Source: Pedobacter sp. Hv1 | Lineage (GTDB): Bacteria > Bacteroidota > Bacteroidia > Sphingobacteriales > Sphingobacteriaceae | DNA: 64,000 nucleotides | Assembly: GCF_001412215.1 (NCBI RefSeq) | Contig: NZ_LLWP01000009.1 | Coordinates: 248,001 to 312,000, forward strand | Direction of reading: 5' to 3' | Shown here: one piece after another, positions 9,092-18,647 of the stretch | Layout: the number at the start of each line of letters is the position of its first letter | Position numbering within the stretch: position 1 is the stretch's first letter | Program-made: the position numbers and the translations under genes | Notes under the pieces: generated by a model | The model's input: the letters and a program-made list of their open reading frames with translations, nothing else | Database searches by the model: none | Told to the model about the DNA's origin: nothing

Positions 9092-11197
9092 TTGTTTGCC
9101 TCAAATTTAGATACAGCACTGGTTTACCTGAAAGGGGTTGGCCCCAAGCGTGCCGAACTTTTGCAAAAGGAGTTGGGCATTTCTACCTACGAGCAACTTT
9201 TAGACCACTATCCTTTTAGATATATTGACAGGACTCGGTTTTATAAAATCAATGAACTTCATCCAGATATGCCATTGGTACAGGTAATTGGTCGAATTAC
9301 TAGTAAAGAAACCATTGGCGAAAAACATAAAAAAAGGATCGTAGCTAAGTTTACCGATGATACGGGAACGATGGATCTGGTTTGGTTTCAGAGTTTAAAA
9401 TGGGTGGAAGACCATGTGATGAGGGGTAGTCTTTATATTGCGTTTGGCAAGCCCACTTTATTCAATAATGGTTTCAGTATTTCGCATCCAGATCTAGAAA
9501 ATTATCCCAGGCAAACTGGAATTACGGGTAACTTGACTTTACAGCCAATCTATAACTCTACCGAAAAACTTAAAAAGAGCTTTTTAGATAGTAAAGGAAT
9601 TCAGAAGTTGATCCACCATATCATTGAATTGCATATCAATGAAATTAGAGAAACTTTACCTGCCTATATTTTAGAAAAGTACAAACTGATCAGTAGAAAA
9701 GATGCACTGATCCACATTCACTTCCCTGCTAATGCATCGATGTTACAACATGCAGAAAGACGTTTGAAATTTGAAGAACTCTTCTTTATCCAATTGCAGT
9801 TGCTGCACAATAAACAATTGCGAAGTTTAAAGTTTAAAGGAGCTTTGTTTAATGCTGTAGGAGAACGTGTAAATACTTTCTATAACACAATGCTCCCCTT
9901 CGCGCTAACGAATGCGCAGAAGCGAGTAATTAAAGAGATTAGGCTAGATACCCAAAGAGGCAGCCAAATGAATAGACTCATTCAGGGCGATGTGGGGAGT
10001 GGCAAAACAGTGGTTGCGCTAATGAGTATGCTGTTGGCAAATGACAATGGATACCAAGCTTGTATGATGGCGCCTACAGAAATCTTGGCCCGTCAACATT
10101 ACCAATCTTTAGTAGATCTATTAAAAGGAGAGCTGGTTAATGTGGCCATTTTAACGGGCAATACCACAAAAAAACAAAGAACGATATTGCATCAACAATT
10201 AGAGGCTGGTGAGGTTGATATTTTGGTGGGTACCCACGCTTTAATTGAAGATAAGGTTCAATTTAAAAATTTGGGCCTTGTGGTGATCGATGAACAACAT
10301 CGTTTTGGGGTTGAGCAAAGGGCAAAGTTATGGCGTAAAAATGTGGTGCCGCCACATATTCTAGTGATGACAGCTACGCCAATTCCGAGAACATTGGCCA
10401 TGACCTTATATGGCGATTTAGATGTTTCGGTAATTGATGAACTTCCGGTTGGAAGAAAGCCAATTGAAACGCTGCATTTGTTTGAAGGACAGCGCTTGCG
10501 CATGTTTGGCTTTATGAAACAGGAAATAGCCAAAGGCCGCCAAGTTTATATCGTTTATCCATTGATTAGGGAAAGTGAAAAACTAGATCTTTTACATTTA
10601 GAGGCTGGTGTAGAACAGATGCGGCATCAATTTCCTTTGCCCGAATATCAGATCAGTATTGTGCATGGCCAAATGCCCAATGCAGATAAACAGTACGAGA
10701 TGCAGCGATTTATTGAAGGCAAGAGCCAAATTATGGTAGCTACCACAGTAATTGAAGTGGGTGTAAATGTACCCAATGCCTCGGTAATGATTATAGAGAA
10801 TGCAGAGCGATTTGGACTTTCGCAATTGCACCAATTAAGAGGACGGGTTGGTCGTGGGGCCGAACAGTCTTTCTGTATCTTAATGTCTGGCAATAAACTA
10901 GGACCAAACTCTAAATTGCGTTTAGATACCATGGTTAAAACCAACAATGGTTTCGAAATTTCTGAAATAGATTTGCAATTGCGTGGACCTGGAGATATTA
11001 CCGGAACCCAACAAAGCGGGGTACTAGAATTGAAAGTGGCCAATTTGGCCAAAGATCAAATTATTTTACAAGAAGCCAGAAATACGGTAATTGAGCTTTT
11101 TGAAAAAGATGCCATGCTTGAATTGCCCGAAAATGCTTTGCTTAAAAGATTCCTCGATAAAAAGAACCGAGGAATTGCCTTTGATAAGATTTCTTAA
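9092..11197 (+). CDS. recG: ATP-dependent DNA helicase RecG
   Basis: About 701 residues with the full RecG layout: the N-terminal wedge/OB region beginning LVYLKGVGPKRAELLQKELG, helicase motif I GDVGSGKT, motif Ia MAPTEILARQH, the DEQH box in VVIDEQHRFGVEQR, motif III MTATPIPRT, motif VI LHQLRGRVGRG and the C-terminal TRG region. It remodels stalled replication forks and branch-migrates Holliday junctions. The frame is open from a TTG at 9041 inside the permease gene, but homology starts only near 9100, so a TTG at 9092 fits better; neither has an ATG. The start is uncertain, the identity is not. Confidence 0.95.
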   Translation: MFASNLDTALVYLKGVGPKRAELLQKELGISTYEQLLDHYPFRYIDRTRFYKINELHPDMPLVQVIGRITSKETIGEKHKKRIVAKFTDDTGTMDLVWFQSLKWVEDHVMRGSLYIAFGKPTLFNNGFSISHPDLENYPRQTGITGNLTLQPIYNSTEKLKKSFLDSKGIQKLIHHIIELHINEIRETLPAYILEKYKLISRKDALIHIHFPANASMLQHAERRLKFEELFFIQLQLLHNKQLRSLKFKGALFNAVGERVNTFYNTMLPFALTNAQKRVIKEIRLDTQRGSQMNRLIQGDVGSGKTVVALMSMLLANDNGYQACMMAPTEILARQHYQSLVDLLKGELVNVAILTGNTTKKQRTILHQQLEAGEVDILVGTHALIEDKVQFKNLGLVVIDEQHRFGVEQRAKLWRKNVVPPHILVMTATPIPRTLAMTLYGDLDVSVIDELPVGRKPIETLHLFEGQRLRMFGFMKQEIAKGRQVYIVYPLIRESEKLDLLHLEAGVEQMRHQFPLPEYQISIVHGQMPNADKQYEMQRFIEGKSQIMVATTVIEVGVNVPNASVMIIENAERFGLSQLHQLRGRVGRGAEQSFCILMSGNKLGPNSKLRLDTMVKTNNGFEISEIDLQLRGPGDITGTQQSGVLELKVANLAKDQIILQEARNTVIELFEKDAMLELPENALLKRFLDKKNRGIAFDKIS

Positions 11198-11204
11198 TGT
11201 CCAA

Positions 11205-12284
11205 TTATTTGATATCCCATTTAAAGACATCAAAATTCTTTAAGTTCCTATCCCCAAAATCAACAGTGCGCTCTACCTGAGTGGTAGCCGTAAATCGCAT
11301 GTTTTTATGTTGACCTTTTTCTGCTGTAAATGTGGTGTTTTTGCTGCTATAAGCTAAAAGATAACTGTCGCTTTCTTTGGTGTATTTAAATTTATAGGTT
11401 TCGGTATCTATTTTAAACGTGGCCGATTTTGTATTGCTTAAATTGGTGTGTAGGTTTACAAAACGAGGTTTGTTATCTTTCAATCTACTCTCAAATTCAT
11501 AAATTCCAAAATCCTGTTTATCTACAATAAGGTACCCTTCAATACTAGACAAAAAATATTTCTTTTTCTGTTTAAACTCCAATCTGTAATAAGTTTCGCT
11601 CGCTACAATTTTGTAATCGAATAGTTCTTGGTGAAGAAAAAAATCATTGAAGTCGACACTATAATGGATCCCCAATGGGGTAAGAGAAAACAGATCCCAA
11701 AAATCGGCCTCTTTACCACCCCAACTGTAAACTTTTGAAATGTTCTCTTTAACTTGTACGTGTCTGAAATTTTTTACAATCTTGGTCTGATCGTTTATTT
11801 TAAAGTTGCCCTTTTCAAATGTAAATCGATTATTAAGGTAATGTAAGGTATCATTACCTGCCATAAATTTATTGTAAATCTGTAGATGATGTGGGATGCT
11901 ATAACTTAGTTTACCCTTTTTGGTTTTCGCTTCTTCAATAAAATCGCCAACTTGTTTGAGCAATTTTTCAGCGGTCATGGGGCTAACCACCACTTCATTC
12001 AGAAGGATGATCTTATTTTTAACCATCCATATTTTTTCGGTCAATTGGGTTTTAGGTAATACAATATCTTCATAGTCGTTTTTAACAAAAACCAAACTAT
12101 CTACATTGGTTAGCTGTAGGCTAGCTCTGCCCTCTTTGTTGGTTTCGCCTATTAAATTTGTTTTGTGGTAGATCAGCACATTGCCTAAAGGTTGGCCATC
12201 GGCAGCAGCCAACACAGTAATGGTTGTTTGCGCTTGAGTAATGCTAATCATCAAGAAAAATATCAATACATAGCCTAGTTTCAT
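11205..12284 (-). CDS. Secreted protein with a carboxypeptidase-regulatory-like domain
   Basis: A 359-residue protein with a signal peptide (about 1-18, ending ITQA). Residues 20-95 form a CarboxypepD_reg-like beta sandwich (TVLAAADGQPLGNVLIYHKTNLIG then GETNKEGRASL) of the kind found at the N-terminus of TonB-dependent receptors. The remaining 260 residues are beta-rich and resemble the outer-membrane-associated DUF5686-like proteins in style, but I do not recognise a named family. It lies tail to tail with recG and is followed upstream by a serine hydrolase gene 56 bases away. Role unknown; probably periplasmic or outer membrane. Confidence 0.7.
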   Translation of the reverse strand: MKLGYVLIFFLMISITQAQTTITVLAAADGQPLGNVLIYHKTNLIGETNKEGRASLQLTNVDSLVFVKNDYEDIVLPKTQLTEKIWMVKNKIILLNEVVVSPMTAEKLLKQVGDFIEEAKTKKGKLSYSIPHHLQIYNKFMAGNDTLHYLNNRFTFEKGNFKINDQTKIVKNFRHVQVKENISKVYSWGGKEADFWDLFSLTPLGIHYSVDFNDFFLHQELFDYKIVASETYYRLEFKQKKKYFLSSIEGYLIVDKQDFGIYEFESRLKDNKPRFVNLHTNLSNTKSATFKIDTETYKFKYTKESDSYLLAYSSKNTTFTAEKGQHKNMRFTATTQVERTVDFGDRNLKNFDVFKWDIK

Positions 12285-12340
12285 AACTGAAAACTAGCTA
12301 TTTATCAATTGAAAAAAGTACTAATTTATGTTAAAATAAG

Positions 12341-13573
12341 TTAATCTTCGTCGCTACCTGGCAATGAACCAGCACCTGTATATGCACCTTTTCTAATAAT
12401 CGGCATTTTTAGATATTTAAAGAGCTCGTCTAAGTGCATTAAACTTCCATTGGTTAAATTGCCTAAGAAGATCACTACAATATCTTTGTCCAAATCGCGG
12501 ATATAGATATGACGGAAACCATGCCACCAACCTGTATGGTAAACCACTTTGTCCATACCCTTGCCATCGAACATGCGCCAGCCATAACCATAATTAAAGT
12601 GGCCATTTACAGCCTTGTTTCGACCAACATAGGCAGAGTCTAAACTCTTTTTGCTCAATAATCGGCCATTTTTTAGGTATTTGTCATACAGTACCAAATC
12701 GTGTAGGGTACTGTAAATTCCTTTGTCGCCAACAGGTCCATCTAGAAAATTCTGAACTACAGAATAGCGCCAAGTGCGGTCGTGACCCACAACATCAACA
12801 GGAATTTTCGGGTAAACAGTGGTAGAATAAACATGTGTGTGTTTCATGCCTGCAGGTTTAAATACATGTTCCATCATGTATTCTGCATAGGTTTTGCCAG
12901 TTACTTTTTCTATAATGGCACCTAAAACCATAAAGTTAGAATTGTTGTAATGAAAAACCTTATTGGGCTTGGTATAAGGATTTGGTTTTTTATCGGCAAT
13001 TACGTTCATTACATCTTGGTTAGAGACGCCCTTTTTCATATCGCGTTTTTCTTTGCGCCAAATGTCGTCGATAAAATAAACATAGTTCATCATCCCACTA
13101 CGGTGAGACAATAACAACTCTACAGTAATGCCATCATAAGGAAAGTTGGGATAGAATTTCTTTACATTATCAGTTAGTTTCAATTTTCCAGCCTCTACCA
13201 ACTGCATAATGGCAACTCCTGTAAAGGTTTTGGTAATGGAAGCCAATTCGAATTCTGAGTTGATCTTTAAACTATCACGATGCAGGTAATCGGCCCAGCC
13301 AATTGCTTTTTCGTAGAGAATTTTACCCTTTCTAGCCACCAACATATTGCCATTGAAACCAGATTTTTTATGTAGGTTCTGTACAAAATCTGCAATCCAT
13401 TGGTCCCCTTTTTTAGGGTCGTAGGCAATCAATAAGCTGTCTGCCTTATCGTCTTCCTTGGTTCTTACTTTTTGATCAGCTGCTGCTTTTTTAGCTTTTT
13501 CTTCTTTACTGGTGCAGGATGAGAGCGATAAAATAGTGAGTGCAAATGCAAGGGTAAATAGACGAAACTTCAT
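12341..13573 (-). CDS. Beta-lactamase-fold serine hydrolase, lipoprotein
   Basis: A 410-residue class C beta-lactamase/PBP-like hydrolase. The SPII signal ends LSLSSC with C20 as lipidation site. Catalytic motifs are present: SITK (S112, K115), the YxN motif as YNN in FHYNNSNFM (about 210), and HTG in VYHTGWWHGF (about 355). A charged lysine- and aspartate-rich linker (24-45) follows the lipid anchor. Members act as D,D-peptidases, esterases or peptide hydrolases rather than true beta-lactamases, and the substrate cannot be told here. It is probably anchored in the periplasmic leaflet or on the surface. Confidence 0.88.
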   Translation of the reverse strand: MKFRLFTLAFALTILSLSSCTSKEEKAKKAAADQKVRTKEDDKADSLLIAYDPKKGDQWIADFVQNLHKKSGFNGNMLVARKGKILYEKAIGWADYLHRDSLKINSEFELASITKTFTGVAIMQLVEAGKLKLTDNVKKFYPNFPYDGITVELLLSHRSGMMNYVYFIDDIWRKEKRDMKKGVSNQDVMNVIADKKPNPYTKPNKVFHYNNSNFMVLGAIIEKVTGKTYAEYMMEHVFKPAGMKHTHVYSTTVYPKIPVDVVGHDRTWRYSVVQNFLDGPVGDKGIYSTLHDLVLYDKYLKNGRLLSKKSLDSAYVGRNKAVNGHFNYGYGWRMFDGKGMDKVVYHTGWWHGFRHIYIRDLDKDIVVIFLGNLTNGSLMHLDELFKYLKMPIIRKGAYTGAGSLPGSDED

Positions 13574-13732
13574 GTTTAAATTATGCGGGTTTAAAAGCTG
13601 GCAAAATAAGGATTATTGCCTTTCTAAGTGCAAAAGAGTTTTAAACATTATCAGTTACTCTACTTTTGCGCAGATTGTTCCACTAATTTTTATTCCTATT
13701 AAATATGTTACCACAAAGCGACCCAAAATCTT

Positions 13733-13740
13733 TAAATTTG
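13733..13740 (+). promoter_or_regulatory. Putative -7 element of fumC
   Basis: TAAATTTG matches TAnnTTTG and lies 20 bases before the fumC ATG. No TTG at the right distance is seen; TTA at 13708-13710 is the nearest substitute. Confidence 0.4.
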
Positions 13741-13759
13741 CCAAAAAAATAACAACATC

Positions 13760-15157
13760 ATGAGTTTCAGAATAGAACACGATACCATGGGCGAGGTACA
13801 AGTGCCTGCAGATAAATATTGGGGTGCACAAACCGAACGTTCACGTAATAATTTTAAAATTGGTCCGGAGGCTTCTATGCCAAAGGAAATTATACATGCT
13901 TTTGGATATTTGAAAAAAGCAGCGGCTTTGGCAAATACTGAACTGGGTGTTTTGTCTACAGAAAAGGCAACTTTAATTGCCAATGCTTGTGATGAGGTAA
14001 TTGCAGGTAAATTGGATGCAGAATTTCCATTGGTGATCTGGCAAACAGGTTCTGGTACGCAAAGTAATATGAATGCCAATGAGGTGATTGCCAATCGTGC
14101 CCATGTTTTAAATGGTGGAAGTTTGGCCGATGACCATAAAGTACTTCACCCTAATGATGATGTGAACAAATCACAATCTTCTAATGATACCTATCCAACT
14201 GCAATGCACATTGCTGCATATCAACAAGCAGTAGAAATTACCATCCCAGGATTGGAAAAATTAAGAAATACCTTAGCTCAAAAAGCAGCTTCTTGGAATG
14301 ATATCGTTAAAACTGGCCGTACTCACTTTATGGATGCCACGCCTTTAACTTTGGGTCAAGAATTTTCAGGATATGTACAACAGATAGATAATGGTTTAAG
14401 AGCCATTAAAAATGCTTTGCAAATGATCAGCGAGTTGGCCTTAGGTGGAACCGCAGTTGGTACAGGTTTAAATACGCCAAATGGATATGATGTTTTGGTG
14501 GCTAAAAAGATTGCTGAACTAACAGGTTTAGCTTTTGTAACTGCACCAAATAAATTTGAAGCACTAGCTGCTCACGATGCCATGGTTGAATTATCTGGCG
14601 CTTACAAACGTGTAGCAGTTTCTTTAATGAAAATTGCAAACGATATTAGAATGTTGAGTTCAGGACCACGTTGTGGAATTGGAGAAATCATCATTCCTGA
14701 TAACGAGCCAGGCTCTTCAATTATGCCGGGTAAAGTTAATCCAACACAACCAGAGGCTTTGACTATGGTATGTGCCCAAGTTATGGGTAACGATGTAACC
14801 GTTGGTATTGGAGGTAGCAATGGCCATTTTGAGCTGAATGTATTTAAACCAGTTATTGCAGCTAATGTATTGCAGTCGGGACGTTTGATTGGCGATGCTT
14901 GTGTGTCATTTAACGATAAATGTGCTGAAGGTATTGAGCCTAATAGACCTGTAATTAAACAACACATGGAAAACTCTTTGATGTTGGTTACAGCGTTAAA
15001 CCCACACATTGGTTACGAGAATGCAGCTAAAATTGCAAAAAAAGCCCATAAAGAAAATAAAACTTTACGCGAAGCTGCAGTTGAATTGGGTTTGCTAACC
15101 AGTGAACAATTTGATGAGTGGGTTCGTCCGGAAGAAATGGTAGGAAGTTTAAAATAA
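13760..15157 (+). CDS. fumC: Fumarate hydratase, class II
   Basis: A 465-residue member of the fumarase/aspartase superfamily, the normal class II length. It begins [26 protein letters not shown], has the [14 protein letters not shown] and [13 protein letters not shown] substrate-binding regions, and the signature loop [15 protein letters not shown] with the catalytic serine (about residue 318). It interconverts fumarate and malate in the TCA cycle without an iron-sulfur cluster. The ATG at 13760 is the first in frame. The lipoprotein gene downstream follows after 59 bases and is probably separate. Confidence 0.97.
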   Translation: MSFRIEHDTMGEVQVPADKYWGAQTERSRNNFKIGPEASMPKEIIHAFGYLKKAAALANTELGVLSTEKATLIANACDEVIAGKLDAEFPLVIWQTGSGTQSNMNANEVIANRAHVLNGGSLADDHKVLHPNDDVNKSQSSNDTYPTAMHIAAYQQAVEITIPGLEKLRNTLAQKAASWNDIVKTGRTHFMDATPLTLGQEFSGYVQQIDNGLRAIKNALQMISELALGGTAVGTGLNTPNGYDVLVAKKIAELTGLAFVTAPNKFEALAAHDAMVELSGAYKRVAVSLMKIANDIRMLSSGPRCGIGEIIIPDNEPGSSIMPGKVNPTQPEALTMVCAQVMGNDVTVGIGGSNGHFELNVFKPVIAANVLQSGRLIGDACVSFNDKCAEGIEPNRPVIKQHMENSLMLVTALNPHIGYENAAKIAKKAHKENKTLREAAVELGLLTSEQFDEWVRPEEMVGSLK

Positions 15158-15216
15158 TTTAAAAGCTGAAAGTATAAAGTTAAAACAGCATGCTTTAATT
15201 GATAAATACTAAAAAT

Positions 15217-15726
15217 ATGATGTTTTATAAACGAATTTATACGTTGCTTTTTGCTTTCAGCTTTTTGCTTTTATACAGTGCCTGTACAAGACTACCAAAT
15301 GTACAAGGAAAAGGAGAGGCGCTTTTGCAAGGGATATGGAATCAAGATAGTATTGCCAATTCCGATCAATTGCTCAACTATACACAACACCGTTTTAAAA
15401 TAACTTGTGATTCATTTTATGTAGATTTAACTACTTATTCAAAAGTGAATTACTACGAGGATTCGTGTTTTAACAAGGGTGTTTGGAAAGAACACGCCAA
15501 AGGAACTTATGTTGTTAAGGGAGATACCTTAATATTGACAGGTACCTTTACCAAAGCCAATTACAAGCAGAAAGTTTCGGGTTGTTACCGTAATGGAAGG
15601 TATTTGAGTAGCTTTAAAATTAACTCGTCGAGCACGAATAACTTGGTGTTAGAGAGTTTAAATGACCACAAAGAATGTGCACTGGTATTAAAAGAAAAAA
15701 TTACCTGTGTGCCTAAAGAATTATAA
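15217..15726 (+). CDS. Small lipoprotein, unrecognised
   Basis: About 169 residues with an SPII signal ending LLLYSAC (the cysteine is about residue 23 from the ATG at 15217). The mature part holds eight further lysine-rich beta-like stretches with WNQDSIANSD and a GTYVVKGDTLILTGTF segment, suggestive of a lipocalin-like barrel, but I do not recognise the family. A TTG at 15199 would add six residues and weaken the signal. The gene stops two bases before the ATG of the S1/P1 nuclease, so the two are coupled. Confidence 0.75.
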   Translation: MMFYKRIYTLLFAFSFLLLYSACTRLPNVQGKGEALLQGIWNQDSIANSDQLLNYTQHRFKITCDSFYVDLTTYSKVNYYEDSCFNKGVWKEHAKGTYVVKGDTLILTGTFTKANYKQKVSGCYRNGRYLSSFKINSSSTNNLVLESLNDHKECALVLKEKITCVPKEL

Positions 15727-15727
15727 T

Positions 15728-16528
15728 ATGAAGAAGATATCAGTTTTAAAGAAAATCGTTATTGTATTGACATTGGCTTATCTGCCATTTACAGCAAGTG
15801 CTTGGGGTGTTTTAGGGCATCGCATTGTTGGCGAAGTAGCAGATCAATACCTACAAGCAAAAGCCCGTTTCGCTATTAAGCAGATTTTGGGTACGGAGAG
15901 TATGGCAATGGCGGCCAATTGGGCAGATTTTATCAAATCTGATACCAGTTATAATTACTTGAGCAATTGGCATTATGTAAACCTTCCAGCAGATTTATCA
16001 AAAACGGATGTGTATAGCTTTTTAGCTAACCAACCTGGTGCAAACATCTACAACAAAACAAACGAGATGATTGCGGTTTTAAAAAATGCAAAAAGTACAG
16101 CCACACAAAAGAAACTAGCACTAAGAATGTTGATTCACTTGGTTGGAGACCTGCATCAGCCAATGCATACTGCCAGAAAAGAAGATTTAGGAGGAAACAG
16201 GGTAACAGTAACCTGGTTTGGAGAAAAATCTAACCTCCATAGAGTTTGGGATGAAAGTTTGATCGATTTTCAGCAATTGAGCTATACAGAATATACCAAG
16301 GCAATTAACCATGCAACTACTCAACAAGTAATCAATTGGCAAAAAACAAGTTTACAAGACTGCGTATTTGAATCGTATGAGATCTGTAACAAAATCTATG
16401 CAACTGGTATTAAAAACGACGACAAATTAAGCTATAAATATAATTTCGATTGGATTGGCACTGTGAATGAACAATTGTTAAAAGGTGGAGTTCGTTTAGC
16501 CAAAATTTTAAACGATATTTATAAGTAA
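15728..16528 (+). CDS. S1/P1 nuclease, secreted
   Basis: About 266 residues. After a signal peptide the mature protein should begin with W26 of ASAWGVLGHRIVGEVA; in S1/P1 nucleases the amino group and carbonyl of this N-terminal tryptophan bind zinc. Further zinc-ligand motifs are WHYVN (about 80) and HLVGDLHQPMHT (about 138-149), then HRVWDESLI. The enzyme hydrolyses single-stranded DNA and RNA and may release 3'-nucleotides, probably in the periplasm to scavenge phosphate and nucleosides. The start at 15728 leaves a two-base gap after the lipoprotein stop. Confidence 0.92.
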   Translation: MKKISVLKKIVIVLTLAYLPFTASAWGVLGHRIVGEVADQYLQAKARFAIKQILGTESMAMAANWADFIKSDTSYNYLSNWHYVNLPADLSKTDVYSFLANQPGANIYNKTNEMIAVLKNAKSTATQKKLALRMLIHLVGDLHQPMHTARKEDLGGNRVTVTWFGEKSNLHRVWDESLIDFQQLSYTEYTKAINHATTQQVINWQKTSLQDCVFESYEICNKIYATGIKNDDKLSYKYNFDWIGTVNEQLLKGGVRLAKILNDIYK

Positions 16529-16541
16529 AATCTTATTGGCT

Positions 16542-16976
16542 ATGAAAAAGTTAGGCTTATTTCTCTGTATCTGTGCATTCATTAGTTGTCAAAAAGATGC
16601 AGCTAACCACATCACCAAATACCGTTGGGTTTTAGATCAAGCTGTGGTAACACCTGCAATGACAATTAATGGTAAAACGACTACTGATTATAAAAACATA
16701 CATGGTGCTGGTAGTTGCTTGGCCAGTAATTATACCTATGTTTTTTTAGCTACTGGTATCTATCAAGTTTCTTCTAATGGAGCACTGTGCGACATGGTGC
16801 GCAATTCTGATTCGCAAAAATGGACAAAAGATGGTGCTAAAATCACGTTAACGTATGGTTCTGGTGCAAGTACAGAAGCAACAGTTGATGGAGACAAAAT
16901 GGAGCAACTAATTACTTTTTCAGAAGGGGGTACAAACTACACTGTAAAATACACTTTCAAGGCCAAATCAAAATAA
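16542..16976 (+). CDS. Small lipoprotein, unrecognised
   Basis: About 144 residues with a short SPII signal, MKKLGLFLCICAFISCQ, lipidated at the cysteine near residue 16. The mature part begins with KYRWVLDQAVVTPAM and ends TVKYTFKAK, with alternating hydrophobic strands typical of the lipocalin-like small lipoproteins common in Bacteroidota. It lies 13 bases after the nuclease and 4 bases before the tyrosine phosphatase, so the four genes from 15217 to 17418 look like one operon. A TTG at 16536 would add two residues only. Confidence 0.75.
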   Translation: MKKLGLFLCICAFISCQKDAANHITKYRWVLDQAVVTPAMTINGKTTTDYKNIHGAGSCLASNYTYVFLATGIYQVSSNGALCDMVRNSDSQKWTKDGAKITLTYGSGASTEATVDGDKMEQLITFSEGGTNYTVKYTFKAKSK

Positions 16977-16980
16977 TATA

Positions 16981-17418
16981 TTGAAAATTTTAATGGTGTG
17001 TTTGGGCAATATCTGTCGGTCGCCTTTGGCTGAGGGAGTAATGCGTCATTTGGTGAATATGCAAGGATTGGACTGGAAAATTGCATCGGCAGGAACCGGC
17101 AATTGGCATATCGGACAAGCACCAGATCAACGAAGCGTGGCCGTTGCCAAAACCTATGGTTACGATATTTCTACACAAAGGGCAAGACATTTTACGGTAA
17201 ACTCATTTGACCAGTTTGACCATATTTTGGTGATGGATAAAAACAACTTGAAAGATGTTTTAAGTCTAGCAGTAAATGAAAAACAAAAACAAAAAGTGAG
17301 CCTTTTTCTGACTGAAGACGGCGAGGTTGCCGACCCCTATTATGACAATGGCTTGTTTGAACCTGTATTTAAAATTGTAGAAGCAAGATGTAAACAACTG
17401 ATAAAAGAGTTGAAGTAA
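16981..17418 (+). CDS. Low molecular weight protein tyrosine phosphatase
   Basis: A 145-residue LMW-PTP, the usual size. The catalytic P-loop is near the N-terminus: VCLGNICRSP, with nucleophile C7 and phosphate-binding R13, followed by the C-terminal general acid aspartate in VADPYYDNG. It dephosphorylates phosphotyrosine in the cytoplasm; in other bacteria such enzymes partner with exopolysaccharide tyrosine kinases, but none is seen here. Translation starts at a TTG at 16981, four bases after the upstream stop, which fits the conserved MKILMVCLGN opening. Confidence 0.93.
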   Translation: MKILMVCLGNICRSPLAEGVMRHLVNMQGLDWKIASAGTGNWHIGQAPDQRSVAVAKTYGYDISTQRARHFTVNSFDQFDHILVMDKNNLKDVLSLAVNEKQKQKVSLFLTEDGEVADPYYDNGLFEPVFKIVEARCKQLIKELK

Positions 17419-17513
17419 ATTCTAGTTTCAACCCCATTTACTATTCCCTATTTTCTATTCCCCTATTTCTAAATATTTTCCCTTAAATTTATCAGCACTG
17501 ATACAATAGAAGA

Positions 17514-18074
17514 ATGGAAACACCACAACTATTTATGATTTTATTAGGGGCTAAGCCTAAAGGGAGAAATATAGAACAACATGATATCTTCTTTGGCATT
17601 GGCACATCTATCCAAGCGTTATTGCCAGAAATTTTAAACTTTTGGCCAGAGGCTGATGGAAAAATACATGTAGATGCTTATCGAATTGTAAATAAGGTTG
17701 GCACTTATAAGGTAGAAGTGGTCAATAAAGCAGATGCCAATCAAACCGATTTGAATAGCCTATTTTTTATGAATTTAGGGGGCTATAAGAAAGAAGAATT
17801 TGAAGAATTTCACTATAAAATGTTAGTGGTATCCGACCAAAAAGCAATTGCTATTAAAGAGGCAAAAGAGACGGCATTTTACAAACATGTATGCTTTGAT
17901 GGAGCTACTTCACATATTGATGATAAATATGGTGTAGATGTAGATGATATCTTTGAGATTACTGATATTCTCTCTCCAGCTACAAAGCGCAGCTATGCGC
18001 TAAAGTTTTCAACAGGTGATCACCTACCAGAAGACGAAATGACATTGGGTTACCTACCCTTGTCTAAAATATAA
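17514..18074 (+). CDS. DUF1543 domain protein
   Basis: A 186-residue cytoplasmic protein beginning with LFMILLGAKPKGRNIEQHDIFFGIG, which I recognise as the DUF1543 pattern found in Bacteroidota and some Proteobacteria. The domain appears twice in weak form (the second half repeats a HVDA/DDKYGVDVDDIFEI style). No catalytic motif and no signal peptide are visible. Function is unknown. It stands alone on its strand, 95 bases after the phosphatase gene. Confidence 0.8.
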   Translation: METPQLFMILLGAKPKGRNIEQHDIFFGIGTSIQALLPEILNFWPEADGKIHVDAYRIVNKVGTYKVEVVNKADANQTDLNSLFFMNLGGYKKEEFEEFHYKMLVVSDQKAIAIKEAKETAFYKHVCFDGATSHIDDKYGVDVDDIFEITDILSPATKRSYALKFSTGDHLPEDEMTLGYLPLSKI

Positions 18075-18081
18075 AATGTTA

Positions 18082-18113
18082 TGCAGGGTAAACAGCCTTT
18101 TTCTGACCCTGCA
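18082..18113. terminator. Hairpin between convergent genes
   Basis: TGCAGGGT (18082-18089) pairs perfectly with ACCCTGCA (18106-18113) around a 16-base loop. There is no following T run in either direction, so it may be a weak or factor-assisted terminator between DUF1543 and the carboxymuconolactone-decarboxylase-like gene. Confidence 0.4.
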
Positions 18114-18133
18114 CAACTGTAATATGATTTATT

Positions 18134-18571
18134 TTAAGCAACCTGCTTTTGTGTAGCAACAGAAATTCTGTTCCACCCATTAATGGCAACCATAACCATT
18201 ATCAATTGAGCAATATATTGCTCATCAAATAGGGCTTTTGCTTTTTGATAAGTTTCATCAGAAAGTCCACCTTGTGCAATTAGGGTAACTTCTTCGGTTA
18301 AAGCCAAAACCACTTTTTCTTCTTCATTAAAGAGGTCCGTTTCTTTCCAGGCATTTAATAAATAGATGCGTTGCTCGGTTTCGCCATGTTTTCTGGCATC
18401 TTTAGTATGCATATCAATGCAAAAGGCACAGCCATTAATTTGCGAAGCTCTGATTTTGATCAATTCCTTGTGTGTTTTGCTCACCTTGATGGTAGCGATA
18501 TATTGCTCTAAACCCAACATGGCTTTATAAGCAGCAGGTTCAATTTCTTCGATGTTAATTCTCTTGTTCAT
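18134..18571 (-). CDS. Carboxymuconolactone decarboxylase-like (AhpD-like) protein
   Basis: About 145 residues. The CMD/AhpD core motif INGCAFCIDMHTKDARKHG carries the redox CxxC pair and the conserved histidine, followed by RIYLLNAWKETDLF. Members work as alkylhydroperoxidase-type thiol reductases. The ATG at 18571 is chosen over an upstream TTG because homology starts at MNKRINIEEI. It lies downstream of a Crp/Fnr regulator gene in the same direction, a pairing often seen in Bacteroidota, which suggests that the regulator controls it; this is inference from context. Confidence 0.88.
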   Translation of the reverse strand: MNKRINIEEIEPAAYKAMLGLEQYIATIKVSKTHKELIKIRASQINGCAFCIDMHTKDARKHGETEQRIYLLNAWKETDLFNEEEKVVLALTEEVTLIAQGGLSDETYQKAKALFDEQYIAQLIMVMVAINGWNRISVATQKQVA

Positions 18572-18647
18572 GTCAATTGTTTTAAATGATAAACAAAGGT
18601 AAAACACAACGAACAAAGAAAACTTAAGCTAGTTTAAGAAATGAAAA

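Noticed and set aside
10258-11052. Minus-strand open frames opposite recG
   Set aside because: They are shadows of the strongly coding plus strand, with no signal, start context or family pattern.
12341-13573. Antibiotic-resistance beta-lactamase
   Set aside because: The SxxK, YxN and HxG motifs show the fold, but lipidation, the charged linker and overall pattern fit the broad serine hydrolase group; no evidence for drug hydrolysis.
13512-13763. Plus-strand open frame between the serine hydrolase and fumC
   Set aside because: It overlaps the signal-peptide coding part of the hydrolase and the fumC promoter and start, and its product has no recognisable pattern.
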